Shown here piece after piece: positions 1 through 12,517 of a stretch of DNA of 64,000 bases. Source of the DNA: Pilaira anomala (taxonomy: Eukaryota; Mucoromycota; Mucoromycetes; Mucorales; Mucoraceae); NCBI GenBank assembly GCA_025716855.1, contig JAIXMQ010000023.1, positions 186,001 through 250,000 of the forward strand. The letters run 5' to 3'. Below the pieces are notes generated by a model. That model was not told the DNA's origin, made no database searches, and was given only the letters and a program-made list of their open reading frames with translations. Within the stretch, counting starts at the first letter, position 1. Every line of letters starts with the position of its first letter. Position numbers and translations under genes: made by a program.

Positions 1-983
1 TCACAAGGTATTCATCTACAAATTGACAATCCCAAATACGTGAAGTGTGTCCGAACAAAACTACAGGCTCCTTGGTCTCGTCATCTAATGGCCAAACACG
101 GATTGTTCTATCATCTGATACACTCAAAATTTGACTGGCATCCTCGTTAAATCTTATGCCAAAAATAACACCTTCATGACCAGTTAAGTTCTTATAAACA
201 ACAGCATCTCCACGCTCATTCTTTTCAGACGGTTTCCATAAATGTACTTCGTTAAATACTGTACCTGAAGCAATGATCAGTGTTGGTAATGTATGACCAA
301 AGATTCTGGCTGAATACAAAATACATCTTACTTCACATTGAACGGTGTATAATAATTCAGGAACAGAGGTCTTTAAATCGTAAATTTCGGCGTAATTATG
401 TGCATAAACAAATGTCATTTTTGTTGGATAAGTGATATCTTTTTCATCATATAACCATTGTGCATCCATGATCCAATCTTTAAATGGTCCAAATTTATTT
501 TCAATAGTGACACTAGCAGAAAATGTTAAAAAAGAAGTTTTCTAAGAAATAAGTGCTTAAGCATACCTAGCCTCAGCCTGTGTGACCTTTAACTGAAGAA
601 TTGTGATAAATTTTGATCCAAATACAGCTAATCTTCTCGTTTCGACGTTGTTTTCATAGGTGACATGAGGAGCTAAAGATAGAATGTCAAAGCGCTGTTA
701 TGCAAATACTTTTTTAGTTATTACCTAACACTATGCGATGAATACGGTTGGCAGGTAAAATACATTGCGATGACAATAACTGGCCAGTTTGAACGTTATA
801 TACTTTTAACAAAGGACCATGTCCTGCAAGTAAAATTGAATCATTATGAAACGTTAAGCTCGTGACAATACCAGCGTAAATATCTTTCTGCAAAGCCTAT
901 TTAATTGTAGTCTTTATCTTTTAATATAGGGTGTCTAAAATGTTCTTTCTTTCTTTCAAACGTACAGTATTCTCGAAGCCCAT
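1..983 (-). CDS. WDR6: WDR6/Trm734-like WD40 protein, 5' part
   Basis: Partial gene whose 3' end lies beyond base 1. Exons on the minus strand are 983-966, 896-725, 672-567 and 512 to the edge. The 18-nt first exon encodes MGFENT. WD40 blades are visible, for example SVSDDRTIRVW and FGHTSRIWDCQF, and a stretch reading LIIASGTVFNEVHLW resembles the WDR6/Rtt10 family. In that family the protein partners the Trm7/FTSJ1 2'-O-methyltransferase to modify the wobble base (position 34) of tRNA in the cytoplasm. The gene diverges from valyl-tRNA synthetase across about 530 bp. Assignment to WDR6 rather than another WD40 protein rests on this recalled similarity; the C-terminal half cannot be checked here. 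Confidence 0.75.
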
Positions 984-1517
984 AGTGTTATGTCGAGATG
1001 AAGAAAGGTTCTCAATATTGCTGCCTCAAGTTTTTTTCAAAGAAATGTGTCAAACAATTGAAAGCCAGTTTACATGAGATGCGGTGGCTTATGTAGCAAT
1101 GCAAAGTATTCATGCTCTATACCATTCGAAGGCAAAAGCGGGGAGAAAACTTATTACAATATTTGAATAGAAGAGATTTACTGCGTAACAAGACATAGAT
1201 GATACTTTTTCAAAAGAAAAATAACAAAAGAAGGTAACATTCTACCACCTCAATGACTCATCGTCAGTCTATTGGTATCATGACCAAAACATTGCATTGT
1301 AAACTTCGGAAAAGTAGCCCAATGATAAGATATTTGTGCGATGACACTTTATGAGTAAATAAGCCGGTTTATCGTGCTTATTATTTCTGTAAAGAGCAAA
1401 ACGATTGAAATAGTCTTGTATATGGTGTATCTAATTTTGAAAGCCAGTTAGAACATTGTATAAAAAGTTTTGCTTCTTTTTTTCTTACCTCTATTGTCGT
1501 TTTTTATTTTACTTACC
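984..1517. other. Divergent intergenic region WDR6/VAS1
   Basis: This stretch separates two divergent genes and should hold both promoters. The bases before the VAS1 start are pyrimidine rich. No RNA gene, long repeat or convincing ORF was seen. Confidence 0.6.
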
Positions 1518-4500
1518 ATGTCCGATTTGAAAGAACAAAAGCCTGCTGCTCCTGCACCAGCTGCTGAACTTGACCCTGCTGCTGCTGCCAAGAAGGCTGC
1601 CAAAGAAGCTAAGAATGAAGAAAAGCGTCTTGCTAAGTTAGCAAAGTTCAATGCTAAAAAAGCAAAGGTAAATTCATAAAAAAAGTTTTCTGTTTTTTTG
1701 TTTGTTAAAATAAAAGTACGTGTTATTTATCGTTTCATTTTTAGCAAGAAGAAACCAAGAAGGTTGAGTCAGCTAACCCTGAAAAAAAAAAGAAGAAGGT
1801 TGTTAAGGCCGAACCCGCACCTGCTTTTGTAAACAAGACACCTAAGGGCGAAAAGAAAGGTAAATCGAAAATACGTTGATTTCTATCAAAATAAGAATTT
1901 GAAGTAACTTATTCTCTGATTTTAGATATGTCTGAACCTATTGCTAGCTCTTATGATCCCAAGGCTGTTGAAAGTGCCTGGTACGATTGGTGGGTTAAGG
2001 AAGGTTTGTTCAAGCCCGAATTCGGCCCTGACGGTAAACCTAAGCCTGAAGGTACCTTTGTCATTCCCGCTCCCCCACCCAACGTTACTGGTTCTCTTCA
2101 CATCGGTCATGCTTTGACTGTTGCTATTCAAGATGCTTTGGTTCGTTGGTAAGTTTAACTTTTTTCAATTCCTAAACAATTTTTTTTTTATATATTGATT
2201 TTTTGTTGTTGATTTTTATCTAGGAACCGTATGTTGGGTAAGACAGTTTTGTTTAACCCTGGTACCGATCATGCCGGTATTTCTTGTCAATCCGTTGTTG
2301 AGAAGATGTTGTGGAAAGAAAGAGGTATCACTCGTCATGACCTCGGTCGTGAAGCATTCATCAAAGAAGTCTTTGCCTGGAAGGATAAGTTTGGTGACAG
2401 AATCTATACTCAATTTGAACGTCTTGGTGCTTCTTTCGATTGGGATAGAGCTGTTTTCACTATGGATCCTAAGCCCTCTAAAGCTGTCCGTGAAAACTTC
2501 ATTCGTCTTCATCGTGATGGTATTGTTTACCGTGCTAACCGTCTTATTAACTGGTGTGTTCAACTTAACACTGCTTTATCCAACTTGGAAGTTGAGAACA
2601 AGGAAATTCCTGGTCGTACTTTAATGAGTGTAGCCGGTTATGATCCCAAGGAAAAGTTCGAGTTTGGTGTTCTTAACGAATTCGCTTACGAAGTTGAAGG
2701 TACTGGTGAACGTATTATTGTTGCCACTACCCGTATTGAAACCATGTTGGGTGATAGCGCTATTGCTGTTCATCCCGATGATAAGCGTTATACTCATCTC
2801 CATGGTAAGTTCGTTGTTCACCCCTTCGTTGATCGTCGTATTCCTATTGTTACCGATGAACTTGCTGTTGATATGGAATTCGGTACTGGTGCTGTTAAAA
2901 TCACCCCTGCTCATGATTTCAACGATTATGAAGTTGGTAAGCGTCATGATTTACAATTCATCAATCTCCTTAACGATGATGGTACCTATAACGACAATGC
3001 CGGTCCTTATGCTGGTATGAAGCGTTTCCATATCCGTAACAAGATCATTGAAGACTTGAAGGCCAAGGGATTATTCGTTGGTGTCAAGGAAAACCCTATG
3101 GCTATTCCTATTTGTTCCAAGTCTGGTGATATTATTGAACCCTTGATGAAGCCTCAATGGTGGGTTAAGTGTCAAGGTATGGCTGAAAAGGCCATGAAGG
3201 CTGTCACTGATGGTGAACTCAAGATTGCACCCAAGGTTTCTGAAGGAGATTGGTTCCGTTGGTTAAGTAACATTAACGATTGGTGTATCTCTCGTCAATT
3301 ATGGTGGGGTCATCGTGTTCCTGCTTACTTTGTCAAGATTGAAGGTGAAACTCATGATTCCATTGATGATTCTATGTGGGTCTCTGGTCAAGATGAAGCT
3401 GATGCTCGTGCTGAAGCTGAACGTAAGTTCCCTGGTAAGAAGTTCACTCTTGAACAAGATCCTGATGTTTTGGATACTTGGTTCTCTTCCGGTTTATGGC
3501 CCTTCTCTATTCAAGGCTGGCCCGAACAAACCTTTGAAATGGAACATTTCTACCCTGCTTCTCTCTTAGAAACTGGTTGGGATATTCTTTTCTTCTGGGT
3601 TGCTCGTATGGTCATGCTTGGTATTCAATTGACTGGTAAGGTTCCTTTTGCTGAGGTTCTTTGTCACGCTATGATTCGTGATGCTCACGGTCGTAAGATG
3701 TCCAAGTCTCTTGGTAACGTTATTGATCCTGTTGATGTCATCGAAGGTATCTCTCTTCAAGGTCTTCACAGTAAGCTTTATGAAGGTAATCTTGATCCTA
3801 GAGAAATTAAGAAGGCTGAAGCTGGTCAAAAGGCTGATTTCCCTAAGGGTATTCCCGAGTGTGGTACTGATGCTCTTCGTTTCGCTCTCTGTGCTTATAC
3901 TACCGGTGGTCGTGATATCAACCTTGATATTCTTCGTGTTGAAGGTTACCGTAAGTTCTGTAACAAGTTATGGAATGCTACTCGTTTCGCTTTGATGAAG
4001 TTAGGTGATGATTTCAAGCCTTTTGCTTCTGCTGAGCCTACTGGCAAGGAATCCTTAGCCGATAAGTGGATTTTATCTAAGCTTAACAAATGTGCTACTG
4101 AAACCAACAAGGCCTTAGAAGAACGTAACTTCATGGCTGCTACCAATGCTGTTTACCAATTCTGGCTTTACGATCTTTGTGATGTTTATATTGAGGTTGT
4201 TAAGCCTATTTGTGATGCCGATACTACTGGTAACGAAGCTGCTGCTGAACGTAAGATCATTGCCCAAAACACCTTATATACTTGTCTTGAGGCCGGCCTT
4301 AAGCTTATGCACCCCTTCATGCCTTTTGTTACTGAAGAATTATTCCAACGTCTTGTTCGTCGTCCTGGTCAAGAAATCAGTACTATTGTTAAGGCTAGTT
4401 ACCCTGTTGCCAACAAGGCTTACGAATTCACTGATGCTGAAAAGGAATTTGAGACCGTCTATGATACTGTCAAGACCATTCGTTCTGTCTCTGTTCAACT

Positions 4501-4702
4501 CAAGCAAAAGAAGGATATCGTTGCCTCTATTCAAACCGCTGATGCTAAATTAGCTAAGCTTTTTGAATCTGAAAAGGACGCTATCGTTGCTTTGGCTAAG
4601 GGTGTTTCTGAATTAACTATTTTGGATGGTGCCGCTCAAGTTCCTGCCGATAGTGAAGCTGCTCCTGCTGGTGAAAACGCTACTGTTTACATTCGCAAGT
4701 AA
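1518..4702 (+). CDS. VAS1: Valyl-tRNA synthetase
   Basis: Class I synthetase that charges tRNA-Val; in fungi one gene usually serves cytosol and mitochondria. Exons 1518-1667, 1745-1859, 1926-2148 and 2224-4702 give 988 aa. The HIGH motif is at about residues 147-150 and KMSKS at 654-658 (bases 3695-3709). A CP1 editing region with a [10 protein letters not shown] stretch and the C-terminal anticodon-binding helical domain are present. The first 89 residues are an Ala/Lys/Glu-rich extension like that of eukaryotic ValRS. A second ATG at 1928 begins close to the catalytic core, so a shorter isoform from alternative initiation is possible but not shown. Codon use is strongly biased, as in a highly expressed gene. 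Confidence 0.97.
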
Positions 4703-5014
4703 ATAATACACACATACAATTTTTTTTTTCTCTCTTCCCATTAAATACGTTTCAACATATCTATTTTGTTTATAAATAAATATTTATCATTCTATATACA
4801 TATATAGTATTTCAGATCATACGATATATTAATAGTAATCAATCAACCTCTCGTTTTCTTGAAAGAGATTCACTCATAGTTTACTTATTTGGTAGATACA
4901 CTATTGCGTTGACCAAAACACGCATACAAAAAGCGACAAAGGCCGTTAAAACCCAGCGTGTACTATTTGACGGTCGCGGTATTCGTTTTCCTTCTCTCTT
5001 TAGTATTTCTTTAT
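4703..5014. other. Intergenic region VAS1/CSN3
   Basis: This stretch holds the VAS1 3' UTR and the CSN3 promoter. An open frame extends upstream of the chosen CSN3 start to 4958 but encodes a hydrophobic stretch with no family similarity, so it is taken as 5' UTR. Nothing else was recognised. Confidence 0.5.
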
Positions 5015-6752
5015 ATGCAACCAGAGACAGGGTCATCAAAGTCAGTGCCACCTATCGATGAGGTGATTGCATTGATCATTTCTCTTGAAGATAGCTCCCA
5101 GTCAAAGATCTTGGATAAACTGAACTCGTTAAATAAAGCCAGTTTATTATCGTATACTTCTGAAGGTCTCGATCCGTTAACTGTATTGAATCCCAAGACT
5201 CATTCTTTAGCTTACTTGTATTTCATGTAAGAACAATCGGAAAGCTCTTTTGAATGTTGTATTCATTTCTTTTTTATTTACAGCACAGAAAGATGTCAAG
5301 ATGCAAATGCTCAAAACGCCCTTCAACTATACCAACTATTATATCATTTCATTCAGGAATATGATCCTCAGCAAGTTCGTTTATCGCCAAAACGCTGTAA
5401 GTGAATAGAGTAACGACTCACTGACAACAATTTTAACGTGTTTATTTTACTAGTTACGCTTATTGTAAACGCTTTGACAAAAATTACTGAGGTTCTTCAA
5501 AAGGTATAGCAAATTGCAAGATATGATAACCAAGTTACTGATATATTTACAGCCATTACTACCTATTCAAGCGATGGCTCTAGCTATTGAACGATTTGTT
5601 GATTCACTAAATACTATAACTTCTCTTCACGCACCCTTTATTCAGGTACAATCAACCGTCTATCAAAAAAAAAAAAAAAAAACCCGAAACACTAATAACT
5701 ATCATTAGGCTTGTATTTTAGCAAAGAATTATAAATATCCTTTGTTAATCTTGGACCATGATATCGAAGTTATTCAGGCTGAGGTAAGTTAAATTTATTA
5801 TTAAATAATTTAGGTATTAAGTCTTTTATGATTACTATTAGAAATATAATGTCAACATTCAAAATTTCTTGCAATATTATTACTATGGTTCAATTGTTTA
5901 TATTGCAAACAAAAACTTTGAACGTGCTATAGATTTTCTTTCTATTGTAATTTCAGCACCTACCCAAAAAGCAATCAGTGCCATTCAAATTGCGGCTTAC
6001 AAGAAGTTTGTATTGGTTTCACTAATTTATAAAGGTCAAGTGGGCACTTTACCAAAGTATACTGCACAAGGTGTAGAAAAAGTTTGCAAGACACAATCAC
6101 AACCTTATTTGAATCTTTTGAAGGCTTTTAATGAGACAGATCTTCGAACTTTCCAAGAAAATGCTACCTCTGCTTCTGCTTTGTTCGAATCTGTAAGTTT
6201 TTAAATTGGTTTCTACCAGAGATTTCTTACTTATTTTTTTTTTCTAAACAAAGGACAAACATATTGGCTTAGTAAAACAATGCTTTCAAGCTCTCCGACG
6301 TAAAAAGATCAAGGAGTTGACCAAGGTATATATTACCGTCGGTTTAAATGAAATGGCGGCCAAGATTGGTACTTCACCTCAAGAATTGGAACTTATTTTA
6401 ATTGAAATGGTATGTAGTAGCTATATATCAGTTTACATAACTTTCTAATGTATTTAATCAATAGATATCTCAAAATCAAGTATCTGCATCTATCTCAGTT
6501 ACGGAACAACTTATTAAAATGGTTCACTTTACAGATGAAGACGATAAGGCACAAGTTGACTTGGAAGAACGTATATTTCAAATTGCCTCTATCAACAATC
6601 GTGTCTCATACATGGATAAGTTGGAAGGATTAAATAAGGACTTTCAAACAAAGTTCATGACACTTAGTGCAAATGGTGGACAAATGGCCTCTACTCCGTA
6701 TGATGAGGACTTTGATCTTCCATTAGATGATGATACAAAGAATTTTACTTAA
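5015..6752 (+). CDS. CSN3: COP9 signalosome subunit 3
   Basis: Eight exons (5015-5226, 5284-5396, 5454-5503, 5553-5645, 5709-5783, 5842-6192, 6254-6409, 6465-6752) give 445 aa, close to the usual CSN3 length. The N-terminal half is helical repeat. The C-terminal half has the PCI-domain pattern, with QALRRKKIKELTK leading into a winged helix, then a segment around MVHFTD and a closing coiled coil (ERIFQIASINNRVSYMDKLE). That end resembles animal CSN3. CSN removes NEDD8 from cullin-RING ubiquitin ligases in nucleus and cytoplasm. The ATG at 5015 was chosen because the residues upstream in frame are not conserved-looking. The 3' end faces the stress-protein gene with only 57 bp between them. Confidence 0.85.
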
Positions 6753-6809
6753 AACATAAGGTTACTAATAAAGAAATAAAAAAATAAAAACTGTAAATAT
6801 ATGTTATAT

Positions 6810-8428
6810 CTACGCTGTTGCAGGATTGTTTGTTGTAGATTCCTTGGCAGACTTGTTTGTAGTAGCAGTAGACTCTTTTATACTGGGTTTACTACTTGTA
6901 GATTCTGTCGAAGTAGTGGTAGTTTTAGCAGATTCGGTTGAGGGCTTGCTAAGTTCATCGACTGCCAGCTGACCAGTTTGAACGCCTACATTATAAAACA
7001 TTAAATTAGTTTCTGTGTTCAAATGTAACTATAATCATAATACATACTTTGAGTAAGAGGTGCAGCATGAATAGGTCTCTTACGAACAACCTTTTTCTTT
7101 TTTTGTGGTCGAATAACCGTTACAGGTACTGAGGATTTATGTACGAGATATGTTGAAATAGAACCCATAAGTAATCTATAAGAATATACTTATTTAATAA
7201 TAGAGCCCAATGTTATCACTTTTTTTCCTATCTTACCCTTTGACTGTTCCTCTACCTCGACTTCCACAAACAACCATAGTTAAAGGTAATTCATCAATCT
7301 ATGATTCACAAGGTCAAGACAAAAACAAAAACAAAAAATAAAATCATTGCAGTATTTACCAAATTACATAAAACATCCTTAACTCTGCCACAAATAGCAA
7401 GTGTAACAAGGCCAACATCAAATAATAACATTTGAGACATGGTTTTCTTGGCTTCTTCTGTAACTGTATCTGATGCTTTTTGTAACTTTAAAAAAAAAAA
7501 AAGGGGGGAGGTAAATATAAGGTCAGATGTGTATATGTTTTTTTAGACTGGTTTTTTAAATATTTACCTCTTTTGATAAAGATAAACCAGTTTCTTTTAC
7601 AGCGTCAGGGTTATCTTCTCTATTTACCACCGTGACAACATAAAGAGTATCACCGTCTCTCATCATTGTACCCATTGTCCATTCAATGGCGTGAAAACTT
7701 TCTTCACTAAAATCACAAGCAACTAAATAACCTCTACTACGACGTTTAGATTGATAATCTTGATCCAGTTTACCGCTAATTCCAGCACCATAGCGTTGTT
7801 GCACAACAATACGGTCGGATTTTTTCGTAGTAGTCGAGTTTTTAGCAAATACTAATAAATCTTTTCTAACAGCAACACTTTGACTTCTTAAAGATTTACG
7901 TCTAGTACCATTTGCATCCTTATCTTCATCTGTCTTTTTATCGATTGGAATAAAACGATTTGCTTCTGTAATACGCGCTAGTTCCTCATCTGTATCATCT
8001 GAATCTGAATCTTCCTTTGTAAGGTTGTTAATAGGTGAAAAATCCAAAGCACCTGTAACAGTGGTAGTAGTTATACTAGTGGTTGCAGGTGCGAAATTTG
8101 ATAATGTTTTACTTACAGGTGAAGTTGGTGATGATCTTTTTTTGGTAGTCAAACCATCAATAATGATTTCTGGTTTATCTTCTTCGTTTTCATCATCATC
8201 GTCATCATCATCTATAATGATATGTGTGCCAGTAAGCTTATTGGGTTCATCTTTATCAAGAATAACTGCAGGAGGGACTTCATCATCTTCAGGGTTTACG
8301 CTATTAATACTTTCTATTTCCTTTTCTAACTCGGGACTATTTAACGGTTCTTCAGTCGTTAAAGGATGATCATTTTTGTTATCGTCTGATACAATAACTG
8401 GTATTTCTTGAGAAGGCCCTTTATTCAT
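6810..8428 (-). CDS. Universal stress protein (UspA) domain protein
   Basis: Exons on the minus strand are 8428-7568, 7485-7360, 7298-7237, 7175-7048 and 6985-6810, giving 450 aa. The first 230 or so residues are acidic and disordered, with DDDDDDDE and Ser/Thr-rich runs. A UspA fold follows: a strand with YLVACDFSEESFHAIEW, a second strand with TLYVVTVV, and the nucleotide-binding signature G-x2-G-x9-G-S seen in GSRGRG...MGS, ending VPVTVIR. A low-complexity Ser/Thr/Ala/Lys tail follows. Family members bind ATP and are linked to stress responses; the partner here is unknown. The long disordered N-terminus may be phosphorylated (inference). Confidence 0.85.
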
Positions 8429-8605
8429 ATTATTAAAAATTACCGAAAGAAAGAGAAAACTTTCTTTTATTTACACCGGATTTTTTATTTATAAACAACA
8501 AGTAGCACAATGCTACCACACGTCACAAGTAAAAAAAAAAGGGAAAAAGAATAAAAAAAAAGGACAATCTCCGGTGTCTATAAAGAAACTTTATTTTTTC
8601 AAAAT

Positions 8606-10444
8606 TTACAAATGTTCAAGTCTTGCTTTAAGCTCCTTAACCATATCAGCGTGTTTAATAGTAACACCACCCTTTTGAGATTCATCCTTGGATCTCATAT
8701 CCTTAACACGAACTTCACCTCTTTCTAATTCGTCCTTACCAATAAAGACAGCGAAAGGAATCATATCCTTTTCACAAGCATCAAATTGCTTATCAAGTCT
8801 AGGCTTATTCTTGAACATATAAGAAGCCTTAATACCAGCATCCCATAACTCCTTGGCAATTTGCATTCTTTCCTTCAAGAGACCGTCACCAACAGAGATA
8901 ACATAAACTTCAGTTTCGTTACTCTTAATCTCTTCGGACTTTTGCTTTGACATAAGAATAGAAAAGACACGCTCAACACCAATAGAGACACCAACACAAG
9001 GAATTTGAAGGTTAGGAACACCCTTCTTGTTCTTACCAGAGAACATACCGACCAAGTTATCATAGCGACCACCAGCAGCAATAGAACCAACACCAACAGT
9101 GGATTCATCCAACTCATCAGTACCTTCCTTCTTCTTGTTAACAACACCTTCAGCGAGTTTAGGAGGTGCAGACTTTTCAGTAACAGCTTCGTAAATAATA
9201 CCGGTATAGTAATCCAAACCTCTGGCTAAACTGAGATCAAAAGACATCTTATCCATGACCTCAAAGATCTCCAAATAATCGAAAAGGGTACCCATTTCAG
9301 CAAGACCGGCAGAAGCATTAGCGTTTGCCATCAAGATTTGATCCTTTTGAAGCATTTCTAAAAGGTCACGACCACCCTTGTGCTTAACATACTCACCAAT
9401 CTTATCAGCAACTTCAGGAGCTAATCCCTTTTCTTCAACCATTTCCTTCTTGACATCGGCCCATGGAAGTTTATCGAGCTTATCGACTGCAGAAGAAATA
9501 GGACGAATGTTGTCTTCAGGGACACCACATACTTCGAAAATACCATCCAAAATCTTTCTGTGGTTGATCTTGACAGTGTATTTACCGACATCCAAGTTAG
9601 TAAGTGCTTCACATAAAATTCTTAAAATTTCAGAATCGGGAATCATCGAATCGTATGTACCGGCAATATCAAAATCCTATGTATGTTGATGATTAGATAC
9701 GATGAAAACCATGATTTAAATCTAATTACTTACACATTGGTAGAATTCTCTCATACGACCCTTAGTCATAGCAGGTTGATCACGACGATAGACCTTGGCA
9801 ATTTGGTAACGCTTAATGTTAGGGTATTCCTTACCATTCATAGCCAAGAAACGAGCAAAAGGAACAGTTAAATCGTAACGAAGAGAACATTCTTCTCCAC
9901 CTTGATCAGCTAAATCATAAATCAATTTGCTGTCCTCACCATATTTACCAGCAAGAATTTCCTATTATATCATCTGTCAATGTCTAACCATGTTCGTGTT
10001 ATTTATGCCTGTATCTCTTTTGTATTTACCTTGAGTTCGAAAACAGGTGTGTCAATAGTAACAGCACCGTGCTTTTTGAACACTTTAGTGATGGTGCTGA
10101 AGACCTTTTCACGAATGGCCATATCCTTGTCATTGTAATCTTTAGTACCCTATACAAAAAAAAAAAAAAAAGTTGTTAATAAACGCCTCAGTAGCTACAA
10201 AAATTATTGACTATTTTACCTTGGCAGTCTTTAAAGTGAAGCTAGACTTGACTGCCTTCTTAGCAGGCTTAGCGTCTCCAGACTTGTCAGCGCCTTCAAG
10301 GGCGGCCAACTCTTTCTTAAGACTGAGTAAAGCTTGGACTTCAGGGTCAATAACAGCCTTTTCAGCCTTTTGAGATTTCAATTGACGAACTTTAAGACCT
10401 TGAGCCTCAATAGCTTGTGTTAATTGTGCCTTTTGATCAGACAT
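8606..10444 (-). CDS. HTS1: Histidyl-tRNA synthetase
   Basis: Exons on the minus strand are 10444-10220, 10149-10030, 9961-9734 and 9676-8606, giving 547 aa. It charges tRNA-His; fungi often use one gene for cytosol and mitochondria. Residues 1-60 form a WHEP-like helical hairpin rich in Lys/Ala/Glu. Class II motif 2 is seen around [19 protein letters not shown]. The histidine-specific motif [15 protein letters not shown] and motif 3 ([13 protein letters not shown]) follow, then the anticodon-binding domain. No clear mitochondrial presequence is visible at the chosen start; an upstream start within the 148-bp gap to SYS1 was not found. Confidence 0.96.
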
Positions 10445-10592
10445 GTTTATTGAAAATATTACAGTTGAAAAGAATAGAAAAAAAAAAAAAAAAAGAAGAG
10501 AAGAAGGAAAGGAAAAGAAAGAAAAAAACTTTTACACTGAGTTTCAAAGCCTAACATCATGGTAATACGTTTGTGAGTCATGGTTCTAGAGT

Positions 10593-11393
10593 TTACTCAT
10601 GTTCCTGATCCATATCCTTCATTGGTATAACATCGTATTTCCTTGTAGTTCGTTTTGATCTACCGGAAGTAGACATCAATGCCTTTTTGGCTTTACCAAC
10701 AGCCGCTAATAAAGCGCCTTGATCATCTTCCGCTTCTTTTGGCGCTACATCGGATGCTTTTCGTTTCAATTTCTTAGACAACAAACCTTCTTCATCCTCA
10801 GGTATATTCACTGTATTGGAAGATGATGATGCAGATGATTGTGTCGTAACGTTCTTGTTCTTGGAGCCACTTGTAATCATAATTGGCTTCATTTCTCGAT
10901 GCATACATGCCCATTCACCTCCAAAAGTCATAATAACGATATTAACAACTTGCAATATCCACCATGATGTACTGGTAGGAAAATGGCGTGATATTTTCCA
11001 TACATAAAGTAAATGAAAAAAATGAAATGTAAGAACATAGTCCAAGATCTGTTTCGCTCGTTGTACAATCAACATAAGAATAGGTATACTGAGACAAGCA
11101 TTCACTACCCAAACAATGATTAAAGACCATCCAAACCCTGTATCGGTTCTAATCTCTTTATCGTTAAATATTAAATCGAGTGAAACATCAGTTCCTGTTA
11201 GTGTCAAGGCAATGTATAATATGACACTATATAATATATAACAAAGTGATTGTAAAGAAGTAATCTAACTAACAACGTAAGTTACTTTATATATAAACTT
11301 CAAGACTTTGATATAAACGTGTTTACTTTATTTCTTTACCTGTGCTATAATAAGAATTGGATCCCATTTAGAAGCTCTGAAAGAAGAGGCCAT
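10593..11393 (-). CDS. SYS1: Golgi membrane protein Sys1
   Basis: Two exons (11393-11340 and 11264-10593) give 241 aa. The start MASSFRASKWDPILIIAQ, four hydrophobic segments and the signature FHFFHLLYVWKISRHFP followed by TSTSWWILQVVN fit Sys1. In yeast and animals Sys1 is a multispanning Golgi protein that recruits the small GTPase Arl3/ARFRP1 to the trans-Golgi. The protein is longer than the animal form because of a C-terminal hydrophilic tail of about 85 residues containing a KLKRKASD stretch and SKRTTRK, likely cytosolic. It lies 148 bp upstream of histidyl-tRNA synthetase on the same strand; no functional link is implied. Confidence 0.92.
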
Positions 11394-12517
11394 CTTCAAG
11401 GAAATCTTACTTTAAAGATGTACAAAAAATGCAGAATTATTATTAAAAAACATGTAAAAATAGGGTCCTTTGTTGTACTCGAATTAGCCAATCATGTGTA
11501 TGACCTTTATGAACACAGCTAATGATATTTCCTTCAGTTGCAAAAGTTTTCTTCATTTGTTCGGTGAAGTAGTTAAGGCTTACATTGGATGTGTTTAATA
11601 AAGGCATTTAGGATATTTATTCTAGCTTTCTTTCTTTTTTTTGAGCTCCTTTCGGTTTATATCTGTTTATAATATACCCTTTTGTCAGTGTGTATATAAC
11701 TGGAGCACCACGAAGAACGACTAAGGAAAAATAAAGATCGGATAATCTAAGCCGGTTTATGCGAGCCTTTCTACTAATCATAGTTTGCCAAGAAAAATAC
11801 ACAATTGAACTCAAAGAAAGAATAAATGAGCCTTTTGGAGCCGAAACATACAAAGTTTACAGTATGTACTACATTTGTTATAAATGTAATATAACATAAC
11901 TTGGTTCAGCTCTTTTTTTAACATAAATCTATACTACATTCTATTAGAAAAAATCACACATTTCATATAAGAAGAAGAATGCATTTTACTGTACCTACAT
12001 ATTTGTCTCTTTTTTTTTTTTTATTTTATTTTTTTTTTTCATGATATTTAAACATATATTTTCTGCAATTGATGGATAAAAAGAATCGGCGCGTAATAGT
12101 AAATCGTAGAAATGTTTACCCGAAAAGTAAAAACAGAGGATACAATCTATCCATCAAGTAAAAATATCTTGAGCCTTTTAATACTTTGAGTATATACAAT
12201 CTGATGCCATGAAACTATGAATATGAACTGCAAGCAGTATAGAATGTTTCAGATATGTAATACTCAAAAAATATTATTATTATTACGGCAAATGGAAAAA
12301 GATCATCAACCGGAGTTCGCAAGTCAAAAAGGTATTCAAAGTGGTACTATACTTTCATACCGTATGATTGGCTATCTTCTACGCCATTGTTGCTTTTTAG
12401 AACCGATTTATAAAAAAAAAAAAAGAATTAAAATAAAATCCCTTGTATTCTATTTCCTTCTTTTTTTTTTTTTTCTTTCTTACTTTTTTTTTTTAATTAT
12501 ATCTAGCCAAATTGAAT
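11394..12517. other. Intergenic region SYS1/OSH
   Basis: This is the divergent promoter region of SYS1 and the oxysterol-binding gene. It contains poly-T runs near 12010-12040 and 12460-12495. A 78-codon minus-strand frame at 11617-11853 and a plus frame at 12217-12540 show no recognisable family. No RNA gene was seen. Confidence 0.5.

Noticed and set aside
2216..4553. Several other-frame ORFs inside VAS1, PMC1 and CSC1
   Set aside because: They are shadows of strongly biased coding sequence on the true frame.
11617..11853. 78-codon minus-strand frame between SYS1 and the OSH gene
   Set aside because: No recognisable domain, no splice partners, and it ends in a low-complexity Lys/Glu run.
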